A DNA stretch of 36,291 bases, from assembly GCA_024222395.1 (NCBI GenBank), contig JAAEPE010000340.1, positions 1 through 36,291 of the forward strand. The letters run 5' to 3'. Positions within the stretch are counted from its first letter, which is position 1. Every line of letters starts with the position of its first letter. A program made the translations under genes and the position numbers. This DNA is from Myxococcales bacterium. GTDB lineage: Bacteria > Myxococcota_A > Polyangia > Haliangiales > Haliangiaceae. Shown in pieces: positions 1-8,112 of this stretch. The notes beneath the pieces were generated by a model, which was not told the origin of the DNA, did not search any database, and saw only the letters and a list, made by a program, of their open reading frames with translations.

Positions 1-138
1 ATAGAGTTGGCCAGGACGGACCCTGATGCTCTTAGCGACGTCGGAAATCGTGTGTTCACCGCGCTCTTCCATGAGCCGTACAGCCTCACGTTAAAATTCA
101 TCGGAGTGCTTCCGATTGGATTGCTTTTTCTTTCCCAT
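1..138 (-). pseudogene. IS3-family orfA transposase, 5' fragment with premature stop
   Basis: Read on the minus strand from an ATG at 138, the product begins MGKKKQSNRKHSDEF, meets a TAA at codon 16, and continues REAVRLMEERG and HTISDVAKSIRVRPGQLY before leaving the window at its left edge. This lysine-rich start followed by a helix-turn-helix (EAV..ME..G..ISDVAKS..V) is typical of the N-terminus of IS3-family OrfA, which binds the element's ends. The stop replaces a codon that is normally Lys, Arg or Gln, so the copy is probably inactive. The rest of the element lies outside the window, so an alternative intact start cannot be excluded. Confidence 0.65.
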
Positions 139-179
139 TTCTTCTCCATACTACGGGACTATCCCGTCTTTAGTGTCCA
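1..179 (-). mobile_element. end of an IS3-like insertion sequence
   Basis: The orfA fragment is preceded on the minus strand by 41 bases that begin TGGACACTAAAGACGGGAT at position 179. IS3-family elements usually start with TG and place orfA a few tens of bases inside the end, so 179 is a plausible terminus. The redox gene to the right is open in frame only from just after 173, which fits the element having cut off its 5' part. The other terminus and any target duplication are not visible. Confidence 0.5.
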
Positions 180-230
180 AGATTTTGGGATAGGCTCAAA
201 CACAAAGCAACGCCACGGTTTGTCCGAGGA

Positions 231-1622
231 ATGCCATCACTCCTAGGGGCCTCCCGCAACTGTGCGGACCAGGCCTGCCATCCCAAGCAGCATGAGGGGG
301 ACTTTGACGAAGACCAACCGGGAGAGGCCGCGGCACTAGCGGCATCGGGTATCGAATTCCTCACGCTCGAGGCAGGGCCAATCCCGAGTTTCGATATGCC
401 CCAAGAAGAGTTTCACATCGCTCACGCGACGGTGGAATACAATGAAGAGGCCATCGCGATTCCTTGCACGACTTGTCATGCAACGCCCGACGCTACAACA
501 GGGGAGTTAGTAGAGCGCGAACCTGGCCGCGCCTGTTTTGGCTGCCACTCGGAGGGCGGTTCTCTTCAGGATGAGTGCCTATCATGTCACGGCCTTGAGC
601 ACGGCAACGCCCACGGCTTTGCTCGCGCCCCAGCGGATAGCCCAGTCATGGCTGGCGTTACGCAAAGGACCACAGCCTTGCGGTCCCTGCTCTACGGCAT
701 GCTCATCATGCTCGCCCTCTTCACACCTCTGCTTGTCTTTGGCTTCATTCTGCGGCTGCGATCTCGAAGTAGAGCGATCACGGTGATGGCTCGGCTGCAC
801 GAGTTCCCGGTCGAAGCGGTCAAGCACTTGGTGCACTCGATCAACATCGAGAAATGTGTTGGATGCCATGCCTGCGTCCAGGCGTGCCCAACGAGCGTCC
901 TCGAGATGGTCAATCACAAATCACAGATCGTCAATTTCGATGCCTGCATCCAGTGCCGAGCCTGTGAGACGTCATGTGCCTTTGGTGCGCTGGTCATGCA
1001 CGAAGCCGACAAGCCCGCAGCAGCCACCAAGATGCCAGACCTCGACGCGGGACTACAAACGTTGGTGCCCGGCCTCTACCTCATAGGCCAGGCGGCCGGT
1101 ATCGGCCAGATCAAGAACGCCAGCAACATGGGACGAACCGTAATCGATAGGGCGGTGCAGTGCGGTCTGCAACCTGGTGAGGGGCAAGGGCTCGGGGCAC
1201 AAGTCGATGTGCTGATCGTAGGCAGTGGCCCCGCGGGCCTAAGCGCCGGTCTGAGCTGTCAGCACTTTGGGCTCCGCTCAGTGATTCTAGAGAAGCAAGC
1301 CGACTTCGCTTGGACGATTCGCAACTATTTTCACAAGGGCAAGGAGATTATGGCGGAGCCACACGAGGTAGGGCTCAAGGGGCTTGTCCCCGTCTGGGAC
1401 ACCGAGAGGGAAACTCTTCTCGCCGCCTGGAAGAGCACCGTCAAGCAGTCGCAACTTGATATTCACTATCGCCAGAATGTGACGAATATTGAGCGTACAG
1501 GCGAGTACTTTAGCGTAACGGTTTCCGATGCGGTCGGCACGTCCCCGAAAGCAAGAAAGCGCCAGGCCCAGGGGAGGGACCCGACGCTAGGCATTCCTGG
1601 GGGGAATAGGAAGTTTACTTAG
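231..1622 (+). pseudogene. multihaem cytochrome / 2x[4Fe-4S] ferredoxin / flavin oxidoreductase fusion, truncated at both ends
   Basis: The 463-residue reading frame has three CxxCH haem sites (C79-H83, C102-H106, C116-H120) and a possible variant site (C11-H17). One membrane segment follows (about 151-174), then two [4Fe-4S] cluster motifs (C209/212/215/219 and C239/242/245/249) and an FAD-binding GxGxxG at 331-336. Such fusions are expected to pass electrons between periplasmic haems and a cytoplasmic pyridine-nucleotide oxidoreductase. The flavin domain stops after about 130 residues; a YpdA/thioredoxin-reductase-like domain needs about 300. The last 25 residues look like a corrupted version of the usual 'LAxGRRGxPRxLGxPGEE' stretch. 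The 5' end abuts an IS remnant and the frame is open upstream of the ATG to 174. Most likely a decayed gene; the start at 231 is only the first available ATG. Confidence 0.65.
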
Positions 1623-2686
1623 TTCTCGCGAACGGCCTTGAAGCTCGAGGGAGCAGCAAATCCACTGTTGTTGATTCCGAGCTCGGACTGCCAGTTCCCT
1701 TCGATAGCATCAAGCTGCGTTGAACCGAGACCATCGGCCTTGGATTCCATGCTCAGAGTTCCGTCGCCACCCGCAAAGCGCAGGCTCGCCATTTCTAGCT
1801 TGCGAATCTGATCGTCAACTTGCTCTGCGGCCTTCTCAAGTCCTTGCTCACAGAATCTTGCGAGCTGTCCTTCGTTTACCAGGGTGAAACCAGCGACCTC
1901 AATGTCGCCGACGTCGGCGGCGAGGTCGTCACAATCGACCATCTCGCCAAGCGCGGCGCCCAGGTCGGTGATTCCGAACTGAGACTCAAGAGCTGCGTGG
2001 AAAGCAATAACCGCAAAGTCGCCGAGGGGAAGTTCAAGAGCGTGGTCGCCGAAGTTGATGTTGTTTGTGTCCAAGTTGACATTGAGAGAGACATCGCGAG
2101 CGACAGCAAGGGCTGAAATGATTACGGGGACAGCGACGACGTGCCGCTGGCCATCTTGTGGGTAGGCAATCGCAGTCAAGCTGTGCTCCGCAGTTGCATT
2201 GCCCGCGTCATCCGCGGTTCCGACTTGCAAGCTAGAGACAACTTCAAAATTGGTGAGAAGCGTAGCGACCATGTCGGTGATCTCGGCAATCTGACCGGCG
2301 ACGGGGACACCTTCGTAGAGTTTCTCCTGGATGTAGTCATTGATTTGGCTCTCAACAATGCCGCGCAATGCACTTGGAATGGAATCGAGCAAATCACCAA
2401 CTTCTGTGCCTTCGAGGGCATCGAAGATCACTCCCGCGGGATCGTCCGCCAGGCCACTCAGAGGACCGAGAGCGTCAGAGACCGACTCGGGAAGATCGGG
2501 ACTGTTTCGCAGATCGAAGACTGAGGTGACTTCGTACTCACCAGCGATCTGTTGGATGGCCTCTGGGCTGCCTGGCTCGCTTGGCTCGATTGGACCTGTT
2601 GGGTCTCCTTCGGGGCCGAGAGTCTGGCCGGCGCAGGCAACAGCGAAGAGCATAGGAGCGAGGATGAGTGAAGACTTGAAAGCCAT
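1619..2686 (-). CDS. lipoprotein of unknown function
   Basis: The 355-residue product has a signal peptide ending in a lipobox (FAVAC, lipidated Cys at 18), followed by a Pro/Glu/Gly-rich linker (about 20-42) and an acidic globular domain. I recognise no enzymatic motif. The C-terminal half contains a few cysteines (a Cys-Asp-Asp and an FCEQ motif) and is otherwise rich in Ala, Leu and Asp. The next residue after the lipidated Cys is Ala, not Asp, so outer-membrane sorting is likely by the E. coli rule, if it applies. The stop codon overlaps the stop of the convergent truncated redox gene. No strong Shine-Dalgarno sequence is visible before the ATG, but the start is fixed by the signal peptide. 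Confidence 0.75.
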   Translation of the reverse strand: MAFKSSLILAPMLFAVACAGQTLGPEGDPTGPIEPSEPGSPEAIQQIAGEYEVTSVFDLRNSPDLPESVSDALGPLSGLADDPAGVIFDALEGTEVGDLLDSIPSALRGIVESQINDYIQEKLYEGVPVAGQIAEITDMVATLLTNFEVVSSLQVGTADDAGNATAEHSLTAIAYPQDGQRHVVAVPVIISALAVARDVSLNVNLDTNNINFGDHALELPLGDFAVIAFHAALESQFGITDLGAALGEMVDCDDLAADVGDIEVAGFTLVNEGQLARFCEQGLEKAAEQVDDQIRKLEMASLRFAGGDGTLSMESKADGLGSTQLDAIEGNWQSELGINNSGFAAPSSFKAVREN

Positions 2687-2979
2687 GCCACCGTGTTACG
2701 CAAGAGGCGGGCCAGCTCCAATATCTGCCGATCCCGTGCACGTTCAACCTAAATTCAGTGAGTTGGCACGCCTACATGCGGGATAGGGGGAGACAACGTA
2801 CTGAGGTCACGCGTTCCTGGCGCACCTCGACCAGAGCAACTCGTCTCCCCGATACTCGCGAACGCTGACCTCGGCGGTACAAATCTCACACACGCATTGG
2901 GACTTCCCCTGAGTCGTTCCGCTGGTAGAGGAGCGTTTGACGATGCGCGGCGAGGCTAGTGGAGCTAGTCTCAAGGGGG
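2687..2979. other. intergenic region without recognised gene
   Basis: This stretch separates a leftward lipoprotein gene from the rightward rhomboid gene and should hold both promoters. I see no convincing -35/-10 pair, RNA gene or repeat in it. Confidence 0.4.
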
Positions 2980-3561
2980 ATGAAGTTTCGCATCACCTAC
3001 AATGCCCCAGTCATTCTGACCTTCGCGCTCCTGGCAGTGGGAGTTCACCTACTTGGAGACTCGTTCAAGCAGTATGTCGTGATGCGACCTCGACTCGAGT
3101 CGCTTGGGGACTACGTCGCCCTCTTCTCGCACGTAGCTGGACATGCCAACTGGGAGCATCTCCTTGGCAATTTCACTCTGATCTTGCTTCTGGGCCCGAT
3201 CCTCGAAGAGCGCCACGGCAGCGGCTCTCTCCTCTTTATGATCCTCTGCACCGCACTGGTGACCAGCATACTCAACTTCTTCATATTTAAGACCTATGTG
3301 TTGGGCGCCTCTGGCATCGTCTTCATGTTCATCCTGCTCGCCTCAACTGCGAACGTGCGCAAAGGGGAAATCCCCCTTACATTTATAGCCGTAGCGGTGC
3401 TCTATCTCGGAGGTGAGCTCGTGGCTGCCTTCAAAAATGACCAGGTATCTCAAATGGCCCACCTGATTGGAGGCCTTGCCGGGGCGGGGTTTGGCTTCAT
3501 CGGAGCCAATGCGACCAAGGCCAAGCACTCCACACCGTCAACCGCGCCGAAAAAACACTGA
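2980..3561 (+). CDS. rhomboid family intramembrane serine protease
   Basis: Rhomboids cleave membrane-spanning substrates within the bilayer. This 193-residue protein carries the full signature: HxxxxHxxxN (H55, H60, N64) in the second membrane segment, the GxSG motif with nucleophile S111, and the catalytic H161 in AHLIGG. About six hydrophobic segments fit the minimal bacterial fold, with no added cytoplasmic domain. I prefer the ATG at 2980 (MKFRITYNAP...), which is how related proteins begin; the GGGGG just before it is close to the start. A GTG at 2959 would add seven residues. It lies about 130 bases upstream of rpoD on the same strand; co-transcription is possible but not shown. The substrate is unknown. 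Confidence 0.9.
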   Translation: MKFRITYNAPVILTFALLAVGVHLLGDSFKQYVVMRPRLESLGDYVALFSHVAGHANWEHLLGNFTLILLLGPILEERHGSGSLLFMILCTALVTSILNFFIFKTYVLGASGIVFMFILLASTANVRKGEIPLTFIAVAVLYLGGELVAAFKNDQVSQMAHLIGGLAGAGFGFIGANATKAKHSTPSTAPKKH

Positions 3562-3681
3562 ACAAACGACCAAGGTTTCACAGGATCTCCCTGTGTGACC
3601 GCAGAAATCGTCGCGAGGGGCAAGCCCGTTGCCAAAAGAACTGGTGGATTTCAGCAATCCTGCTAGTGTGCGGCGACTTCT

Positions 3682-3687
3682 AGGGGG
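3682..3687 (+). promoter_or_regulatory. ribosome binding site deciding the rpoD start
   Basis: AGGGGG stands seven bases before the GTG at 3695. No comparable Shine-Dalgarno sequence precedes the upstream TTG at 3629, so the shorter protein is preferred. Confidence 0.6.
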
Positions 3688-3694
3688 ATTCATA

Positions 3695-5557
3695 GTGGCT
3701 ACTAGCAAAATAACTACAAAGAAAAAGTCAACAAATACAACGGTGAATGGAACATCTGTGAGCACATCAAAACAGGCTGATCAGAATAGGACCGAGGAGG
3801 CGGGGGAGTCCAAGTCAAAGGTTAAGGCCAGCGAGAAGAGCCCTGCCTCCACAAAGAAGGCAACTAAGAAAGCTGTCGTCGCAAAAGCCGATAGCGCAGA
3901 AGAGCCAGGTGCAGAGGCACTGGCCGCGCTGATTGCGATCGGACAGAGCAAGGGCTTCGTAACGTATCAAGACGTCAACGAGCACATGCCGTCTGACATC
4001 ACGTCGACGGCTGGCATCGAGAAATGGCTCGGCGGTCTCGGCGAGCACGGAATTCAGATTGTCGACTCCGAGCAAACCGGAACGGCGCAAGCTCAGAAGA
4101 GCGTCACCACCAAGAGCAAAGGCAAGACGAAGCTCTCTGACGAAGACCATGACGAGTCTGCGGAAGCAGAAGAATCTGCTGCGACCGCTTCTAGCGGTGG
4201 CGATCCGATGCGTATCTATCTTCGCGACGTAGGTGGCCAGCAACTACTCACCCGCGAAGGAGAGGTTGAGATTGCCAAGCGCTACGAGGAAGGCAAGAAT
4301 CGCATTCTTCACGCGTCTCTCTGCTCCGCACTAACGAGCCACGAGCTATCTGAGATCTCTCGCGGACTCAAGGCTGGAGAAATCCGACTCAAGACCATCG
4401 TCACTGACATCGATGAAGATGCGGACGAGGCGTTTGATGCGGAGTGGCAAACCAAACAGACCTGCAAGACCATAGACAAGCTGCGCCGCCTCGAGCAGAA
4501 GGAGCAAACGTTCCGAGCAACTCTCGCTGAGACAACCGAGAAGGATGCGCGAGCGAAGGTCAAAGAGTCCATTGAGAACAATCGCAAGGCTATGCGTAAC
4601 GCAGTTTCTGGTCTCGCACTTCGCCCAAAGCTCGTCGTTGAGTTTGCAGAGCGCATCACGGGTACTCTCGACGAGGTCAACAGACTCGAGCGACTCATCG
4701 ACAAGAGCCGCGACGAGGCAGTTCTCGCCGAGGCCAACTCGGAGCTCGCCAAGGTGCACAAGCATTGCGCGATGAACACCGACGAGCTTCGCGTCCTCGT
4801 CAAAGAAGTCCGCGCAGGCGAGCGAGTCGCAGAGCGAGCCCGCACGGAGCTGGTCCAAGCGAACCTTCGCTTGGTCATCTCAATCGCGAAGAAGTATGTC
4901 AAGCGCGGAATGCAGTTCTCGGATCTCATCCAAGAGGGCAATATCGGTCTAATGCGCGCCGTCGAGAAGTTCGACTACCGACGTGGCTTCAAGTTCTCAA
5001 CATACGCAACATGGTGGATTCGCCAGGGCATCACTCGGGCGCTTGCCGACCAAGCGCGCACCATTCGAGTTCCGGTGCACATGGTCGAGAACATCAACAA
5101 GCTTGCACGCGTCACACGCAGCCTGGTTCAGGAATTGGGCCGCCAGCCCACCCCCGAAGAGACTGCAGAGCGCATGGAGCTGCCAGTTGAGAAGGTCCAG
5201 AAATACCTCAAGATTGCCAAGCAGCCCGTCTCACTGGAGAACCCTGTTGGCGACGATGGTGAAGCAACTCTTGGCGACTTCATCGAGGATAAATCCAGCC
5301 TTTCTCCTGCTGATACTCTCTTTGAGAATGATCAGGCGTCGCAGACTCGCAAGGTACTGCAGACTCTGACTCCTCGCGAAGAGCAGATTATCCGCATGCG
5401 TTTTGGTATCGGTGACGAGTCAGAGCACACCCTCGAGCAAGTGGGCAAGAGTTTCAACTTGACGCGTGAGCGAATTCGTCAGCTTGAGAGCAAGGCTCTT
5501 CTCAAGCTTCGCCACTCCTCTCGTTCGAATCGACTCAAGGCGTTCACGCAGCGTTAA
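3695..5557 (+). CDS. rpoD: RNA polymerase primary sigma factor RpoD (sigma-70)
   Basis: The product is the housekeeping sigma factor that directs RNA polymerase to -35/-10 promoters. In a 620-residue protein I see a Lys/Ser/Thr-rich N-terminal extension (1-60), region 1.1 (about 74-125), region 1.2 ([11 protein letters not shown], about 170), a non-conserved acidic insert, region 2 with the 2.4 helix ([20 protein letters not shown], about 388-455), region 3, and region 4 ending with the helix-turn-helix [18 protein letters not shown]. The GTG at 3695 is chosen because AGGGGG at 3682-3687 lies seven bases upstream; a TTG at 3629 would add 22 unconserved residues. A strong hairpin terminator follows. 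The assignment as primary rather than alternative sigma rests on regions 1.1 and 1.2 and the near-consensus regions 2 to 4. Confidence 0.97.
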   Translation: MATSKITTKKKSTNTTVNGTSVSTSKQADQNRTEEAGESKSKVKASEKSPASTKKATKKAVVAKADSAEEPGAEALAALIAIGQSKGFVTYQDVNEHMPSDITSTAGIEKWLGGLGEHGIQIVDSEQTGTAQAQKSVTTKSKGKTKLSDEDHDESAEAEESAATASSGGDPMRIYLRDVGGQQLLTREGEVEIAKRYEEGKNRILHASLCSALTSHELSEISRGLKAGEIRLKTIVTDIDEDADEAFDAEWQTKQTCKTIDKLRRLEQKEQTFRATLAETTEKDARAKVKESIENNRKAMRNAVSGLALRPKLVVEFAERITGTLDEVNRLERLIDKSRDEAVLAEANSELAKVHKHCAMNTDELRVLVKEVRAGERVAERARTELVQANLRLVISIAKKYVKRGMQFSDLIQEGNIGLMRAVEKFDYRRGFKFSTYATWWIRQGITRALADQARTIRVPVHMVENINKLARVTRSLVQELGRQPTPEETAERMELPVEKVQKYLKIAKQPVSLENPVGDDGEATLGDFIEDKSSLSPADTLFENDQASQTRKVLQTLTPREEQIIRMRFGIGDESEHTLEQVGKSFNLTRERIRQLESKALLKLRHSSRSNRLKAFTQR

Positions 5558-5576
5558 TCGAGGCATCTACCAGACA

Positions 5577-5620
5577 CGAATAAGCCTGCTAGCAATGAGC
5601 TAGCAGGCTCTATTCGTTTC
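5577..5620 (+). terminator. hairpin terminator after rpoD
   Basis: A perfect 10-bp stem (GCCTGCTAGC at 5584-5593, GCTAGCAGGC at 5599-5608) with a five-base loop is extended by CGAATA/TATTCG pairing. A short T-rich run follows. It sits between convergent genes and could stop transcription from both sides. Confidence 0.85.
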
Positions 5621-5646
5621 GGAATGGCCGGGCAAGGCGCCGACTA

Positions 5647-6444
5647 TTACTCAGGCGTGATTGTGGCGTCTTCGATGATAACGGCGTACTTGTAGCCAGC
5701 ACCGAAGTCCTTGTTCAAGGTTAGCTTGCCCTTTACGAGCAAAGTCGCTCCGACTTCTGTTGTTGCCGATGTCGTGATCGTCAGATCGTTTGTGCCTTCG
5801 ACACCAGAACCGTCGCGAAGATGGATCCAGTTGGTGCCCAGTATACCGCCGTTGTACTTAACGACTTTGCCACGCAGCGATACTTCCTTGCCGCCAAGCT
5901 CTGCTTGTCCCGAATAAACTTCGGCGACCGTCTTGCCTCCTTCGGCTTTGGCGATGCCACTCAGGTCAATAGCGGCAGCGCTAGCTCCCGCGCTCGCCTT
6001 GGCCCCTGCAGCACTTGGAACCTTGGGCAAGTCGCCGTTGATCGTGTAGCCAGGAACGAGGTAGACAAGCTGGAACGTGCGCTTGAGCGTGTTCGAGCGG
6101 AACTCTTGCATCGGCGTGCCGCCGGTGTAGGAGACGCTGTCCCCGACTTTGATTGCAGTCTCCGGAGCAGCTGCCCAGACGTCCCCTGACTCACCTTGGA
6201 ACTTTACGTAGGTATAACCACCGGCGTTCATAGTCTCGGCTACGGTTCCGGAACCGGCACCGGCGGCCTTACCAGCTGTCGGCTTTGCTGACGTTGGTGG
6301 GCGACCGCCGTGTCCTGCAGGAGCTTCGGCCTCGGGGCGACTGATGGTTGCTGGCTCGAGCCCATCGTCAGCCTTTTTCTCGGATTTCTTGCAGCCCAGG
6401 AGAGCCAGACTTGCGACGGATACGAGGAGGAGTGTGCGATTCAT
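5647..6444 (-). CDS. lipoprotein with two OB-fold-like domains (NrfJ-like)
   Basis: The start is placed at MNRTLLLV because this gives a signal peptide with lipobox LLGC (Cys at 18) and an AGGAG just upstream (one-base spacing); the frame runs on upstream with no signal-like sequence. After a Pro/Ala/Gly-rich linker, a first domain (about 66-131) has the pattern GTVAETMNAGGYTYV...WAAAPE...VGDSVS...F.S.TL.RTF, which I recall from small NrfJ/OB-like periplasmic proteins of deltaproteobacteria. A second domain (about 190-264) has VSLRGKVVKYN..ILGTNWIHLRDG, also OB-like. The function is not known; a role with cytochrome or nucleic-acid ligands would be guesswork. It is transcribed divergently from the broken dehydrogenase and converges on rpoD. 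Confidence 0.8.
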   Translation of the reverse strand: MNRTLLLVSVASLALLGCKKSEKKADDGLEPATISRPEAEAPAGHGGRPPTSAKPTAGKAAGAGSGTVAETMNAGGYTYVKFQGESGDVWAAAPETAIKVGDSVSYTGGTPMQEFRSNTLKRTFQLVYLVPGYTINGDLPKVPSAAGAKASAGASAAAIDLSGIAKAEGGKTVAEVYSGQAELGGKEVSLRGKVVKYNGGILGTNWIHLRDGSGVEGTNDLTITTSATTEVGATLLVKGKLTLNKDFGAGYKYAVIIEDATITPE

Positions 6445-6489
6445 ACTCCTCGTGTAGCACGCGGCACCTTTGGGAGCTAGCCTGCTCGT

Positions 6490-7493
6490 ATGCCCGAAGC
6501 CAGCAAGGAGATGCGAGGCAAGACCTGCCTCGTAACAGGAGCCAATAGCGGCATTGGGCGGACCACGGCCCAAGGTCTCGCCGCCCGGGGAGCGCGCGTG
6601 ATACTCGCTTGCCGCAACCTCGACAAGGCCGCAGCAGTCGCCCAGGAAATTCGCGGGGCTACCGGCAATCAGCTAGACCGTCGAGCGAAAAGAATGACCG
6701 AGGATGGTGAGTTCTGATTTTTCGAGTGCAAGGCGCGAATGAGGATTTTGCCGGGGCAAATGACGAAATGAGCAACACTGCAATCGGGAAAGCAGGACCA
6801 TCAGACCGATCATTGTTTACGCTCGGCGGTCTAGTCGACGTGCATCACCTCGACCTCGCACGATTTGCCGAGATACGCGCCAGCGCGGAGGCCCTACGTG
6901 GCAGTGGCAGCGTCATTGATGTGCTTGTGAACGCCGGCCTGGCTAGGCAGCGAGGACTCACCCCCGAGGGATACGAGCTCGCCTTTGAAACAAATCACTT
7001 GGGCCCCTTCCTCTTCACTCGACTCGTGGATCCGATTCTCGCCCCAGGAGCCCGCGTTATCATGGTTGCCAGCGAATCACATGCGCTCGCGAGGAAGGGC
7101 ATCGACTTTGGAGCGGTCCGTAGGAAAAGCAAGACGATCACGGGTCTTCGCGAGTACGGCGTTTCCAAGCTGGCGAATATACTCTTCGCGAATGAGATCG
7201 GCCGGAGGCTTGCCCCTCGAGGCATCACAACCTACTCCCTCAACCCTGGCCGTATCGCCTCTGACATCTGGAAGCGCGTCCCCTGGCCCGTACGTCCGCT
7301 CATGACGCAGTTTATGAAGACAAACGAAGAGGGCGCAATGACCAGCCTTATGTGCGCCTGCGATTCGGCACTGGCCTCTCACACTGGCCGCTACTACAAC
7401 CAATGCCTCGAAGAGACACCCAGCAAGTGGGCACTCGATACCACCCTCGCCAAAGAGCTGTGGGAGCGCAGCTCCGAGATGGTCGGGCTCTAA
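6490..7493 (+). pseudogene. short-chain dehydrogenase/reductase (retinol dehydrogenase-like), split by a MITE
   Basis: The first part (from ATG 6490) carries the NAD(P)-binding TGANSGIG motif; the second part carries the NAG-type motif (LVNAGLA), the catalytic Ser (MVASES) and YGVSK, so all active-site elements exist. A 162-bp repeat at 6673-6834 separates them and shifts the frame. Removing 158 bases between its two CTAG ends restores a single 281-residue frame reading TGNQ-LVDVHHLDL, as expected for the family. As it stands, the gene gives a 75-residue fragment ending inside the insert. A second frame of 255 residues (from GTG 6726) fuses 36 insert-encoded residues to the C-terminal part. 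That part lacks the cofactor-binding motif, so an active enzyme is unlikely. Confidence 0.9.
6673..6834. mobile_element. MITE-like element, copy 1 (inside the dehydrogenase gene)
   Basis: The 162-bp segment matches a second copy at 20439-20600 with six differences (about 96% identity). Its ends are inverted repeats: CTAGACCGTCGAGCG on the left and, on the opposite strand of the right end, CTAGACCGCCGAGCG; the similarity continues imperfectly for about 27 bases. CTAG at both ends is consistent with insertion at a CTAG target with TA duplication, the preference known for IS630-type (Tc1/mariner-like) elements. It encodes no transposase and would depend on one elsewhere. Confidence 0.85.
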
Positions 7494-7512
7494 GTCCTCT
7501 GCAACAAGAAAA

Positions 7513-7541
7513 GGCCGCCGCGCTTGAGCGTGGCGGCCTTT
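7513..7541. terminator. bidirectional terminator between the dehydrogenase and the giant TPR gene
   Basis: The inverted repeat GGCCGCCGCGC / GCGTGGCGGCC with a TTGA loop and one unpaired pair is preceded by AAAA and followed by TTT. This allows termination in both directions between two convergent genes. Confidence 0.85.
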
Positions 7542-7560
7542 CGAATACAAGATTCGACGT

Positions 7561-8112
7561 CTAACCGATGGTCGTTCCGAGGTGCGCTCGGACCGCGAAG
7601 TAATCCTCGGAGATCGAGTAGAGAACAAGCTCCTTAATCTTGTCCTTCACCTGAGGCCCGCCTACGAGAACTGGCTCCATCGAGACCATTTTCGCGGCCA
7701 CTTCGAGGTCGCCCGAGATAACAAAGCCCGCTCTATGCGCCGTCGCCTCGACCGCATTGCCCCACTTGGCCAAATTGATCTCAGGAGCGTTTTGCATGAA
7801 GCTATTGACCACCATTCCCAATTGCTCAAGCCACTGCGGCTGAATCTTCTTCCGCATCTCAGGGAGATACTGCTGGACTACAGGCCGCATGTCGTTGGGA
7901 ATTGGGAAGTCGGCCTTGACCATCGCAATGGCCGATAGGAATGCCGTCTTCAGCTCGGTGTTGGTTGGCAATGCAAGCTTGAGGTAGTGACCGCCTCGCA
8001 TGAAGCTAAGCCAGCGCCCCGCTGCAAATGCAATTTCCTTCTCGGGACGCCCCTGCAGAAGATTTGCGTAAATCACGAAAGAGGGAATGAGTTGCCCCTT
8101 CTCGTGCACATT
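7561..8112 (-). other. C-terminal non-TPR domain of the giant protein, possibly a degenerate M48-like peptidase fold
   Basis: Residues from about 3708 to 3890 leave the TPR pattern. The stretch IPSFVIYANLLQ, KEIAFAAGRWLSFMRGGHY (about 3734-3750) resembles, in spacing and hydrophobicity, the helix of M48-type proteases that normally reads 'ELAFVLGHELAHxxxGH'. The HExxH metal ligands are missing here, so catalysis is not expected. This is a resemblance by eye only and needs a structure prediction to confirm it. Confidence 0.35.

Noticed and set aside
3579..3595. 6-bp inverted repeat CACAGG/CCTGTG between the rhomboid gene and rpoD
   Set aside because: It is too short and lacks a T-run; it could occur by chance.
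3629..3694. longer RpoD start at the TTG at 3629
   Set aside because: It has no good ribosome binding site and the extra residues are unlike sigma factors, whereas the GTG at 3695 has AGGGGG at ideal spacing.
4309..4941. 210-codon frame antisense to rpoD
   Set aside because: The rpoD frame is unambiguous. The antisense product is Ser/Arg-rich with no motif.
6726..7493. intact 255-residue dehydrogenase starting inside the MITE
   Set aside because: It lacks the TGxxxGIG cofactor-binding segment, and its first 36 residues come from the inserted element.
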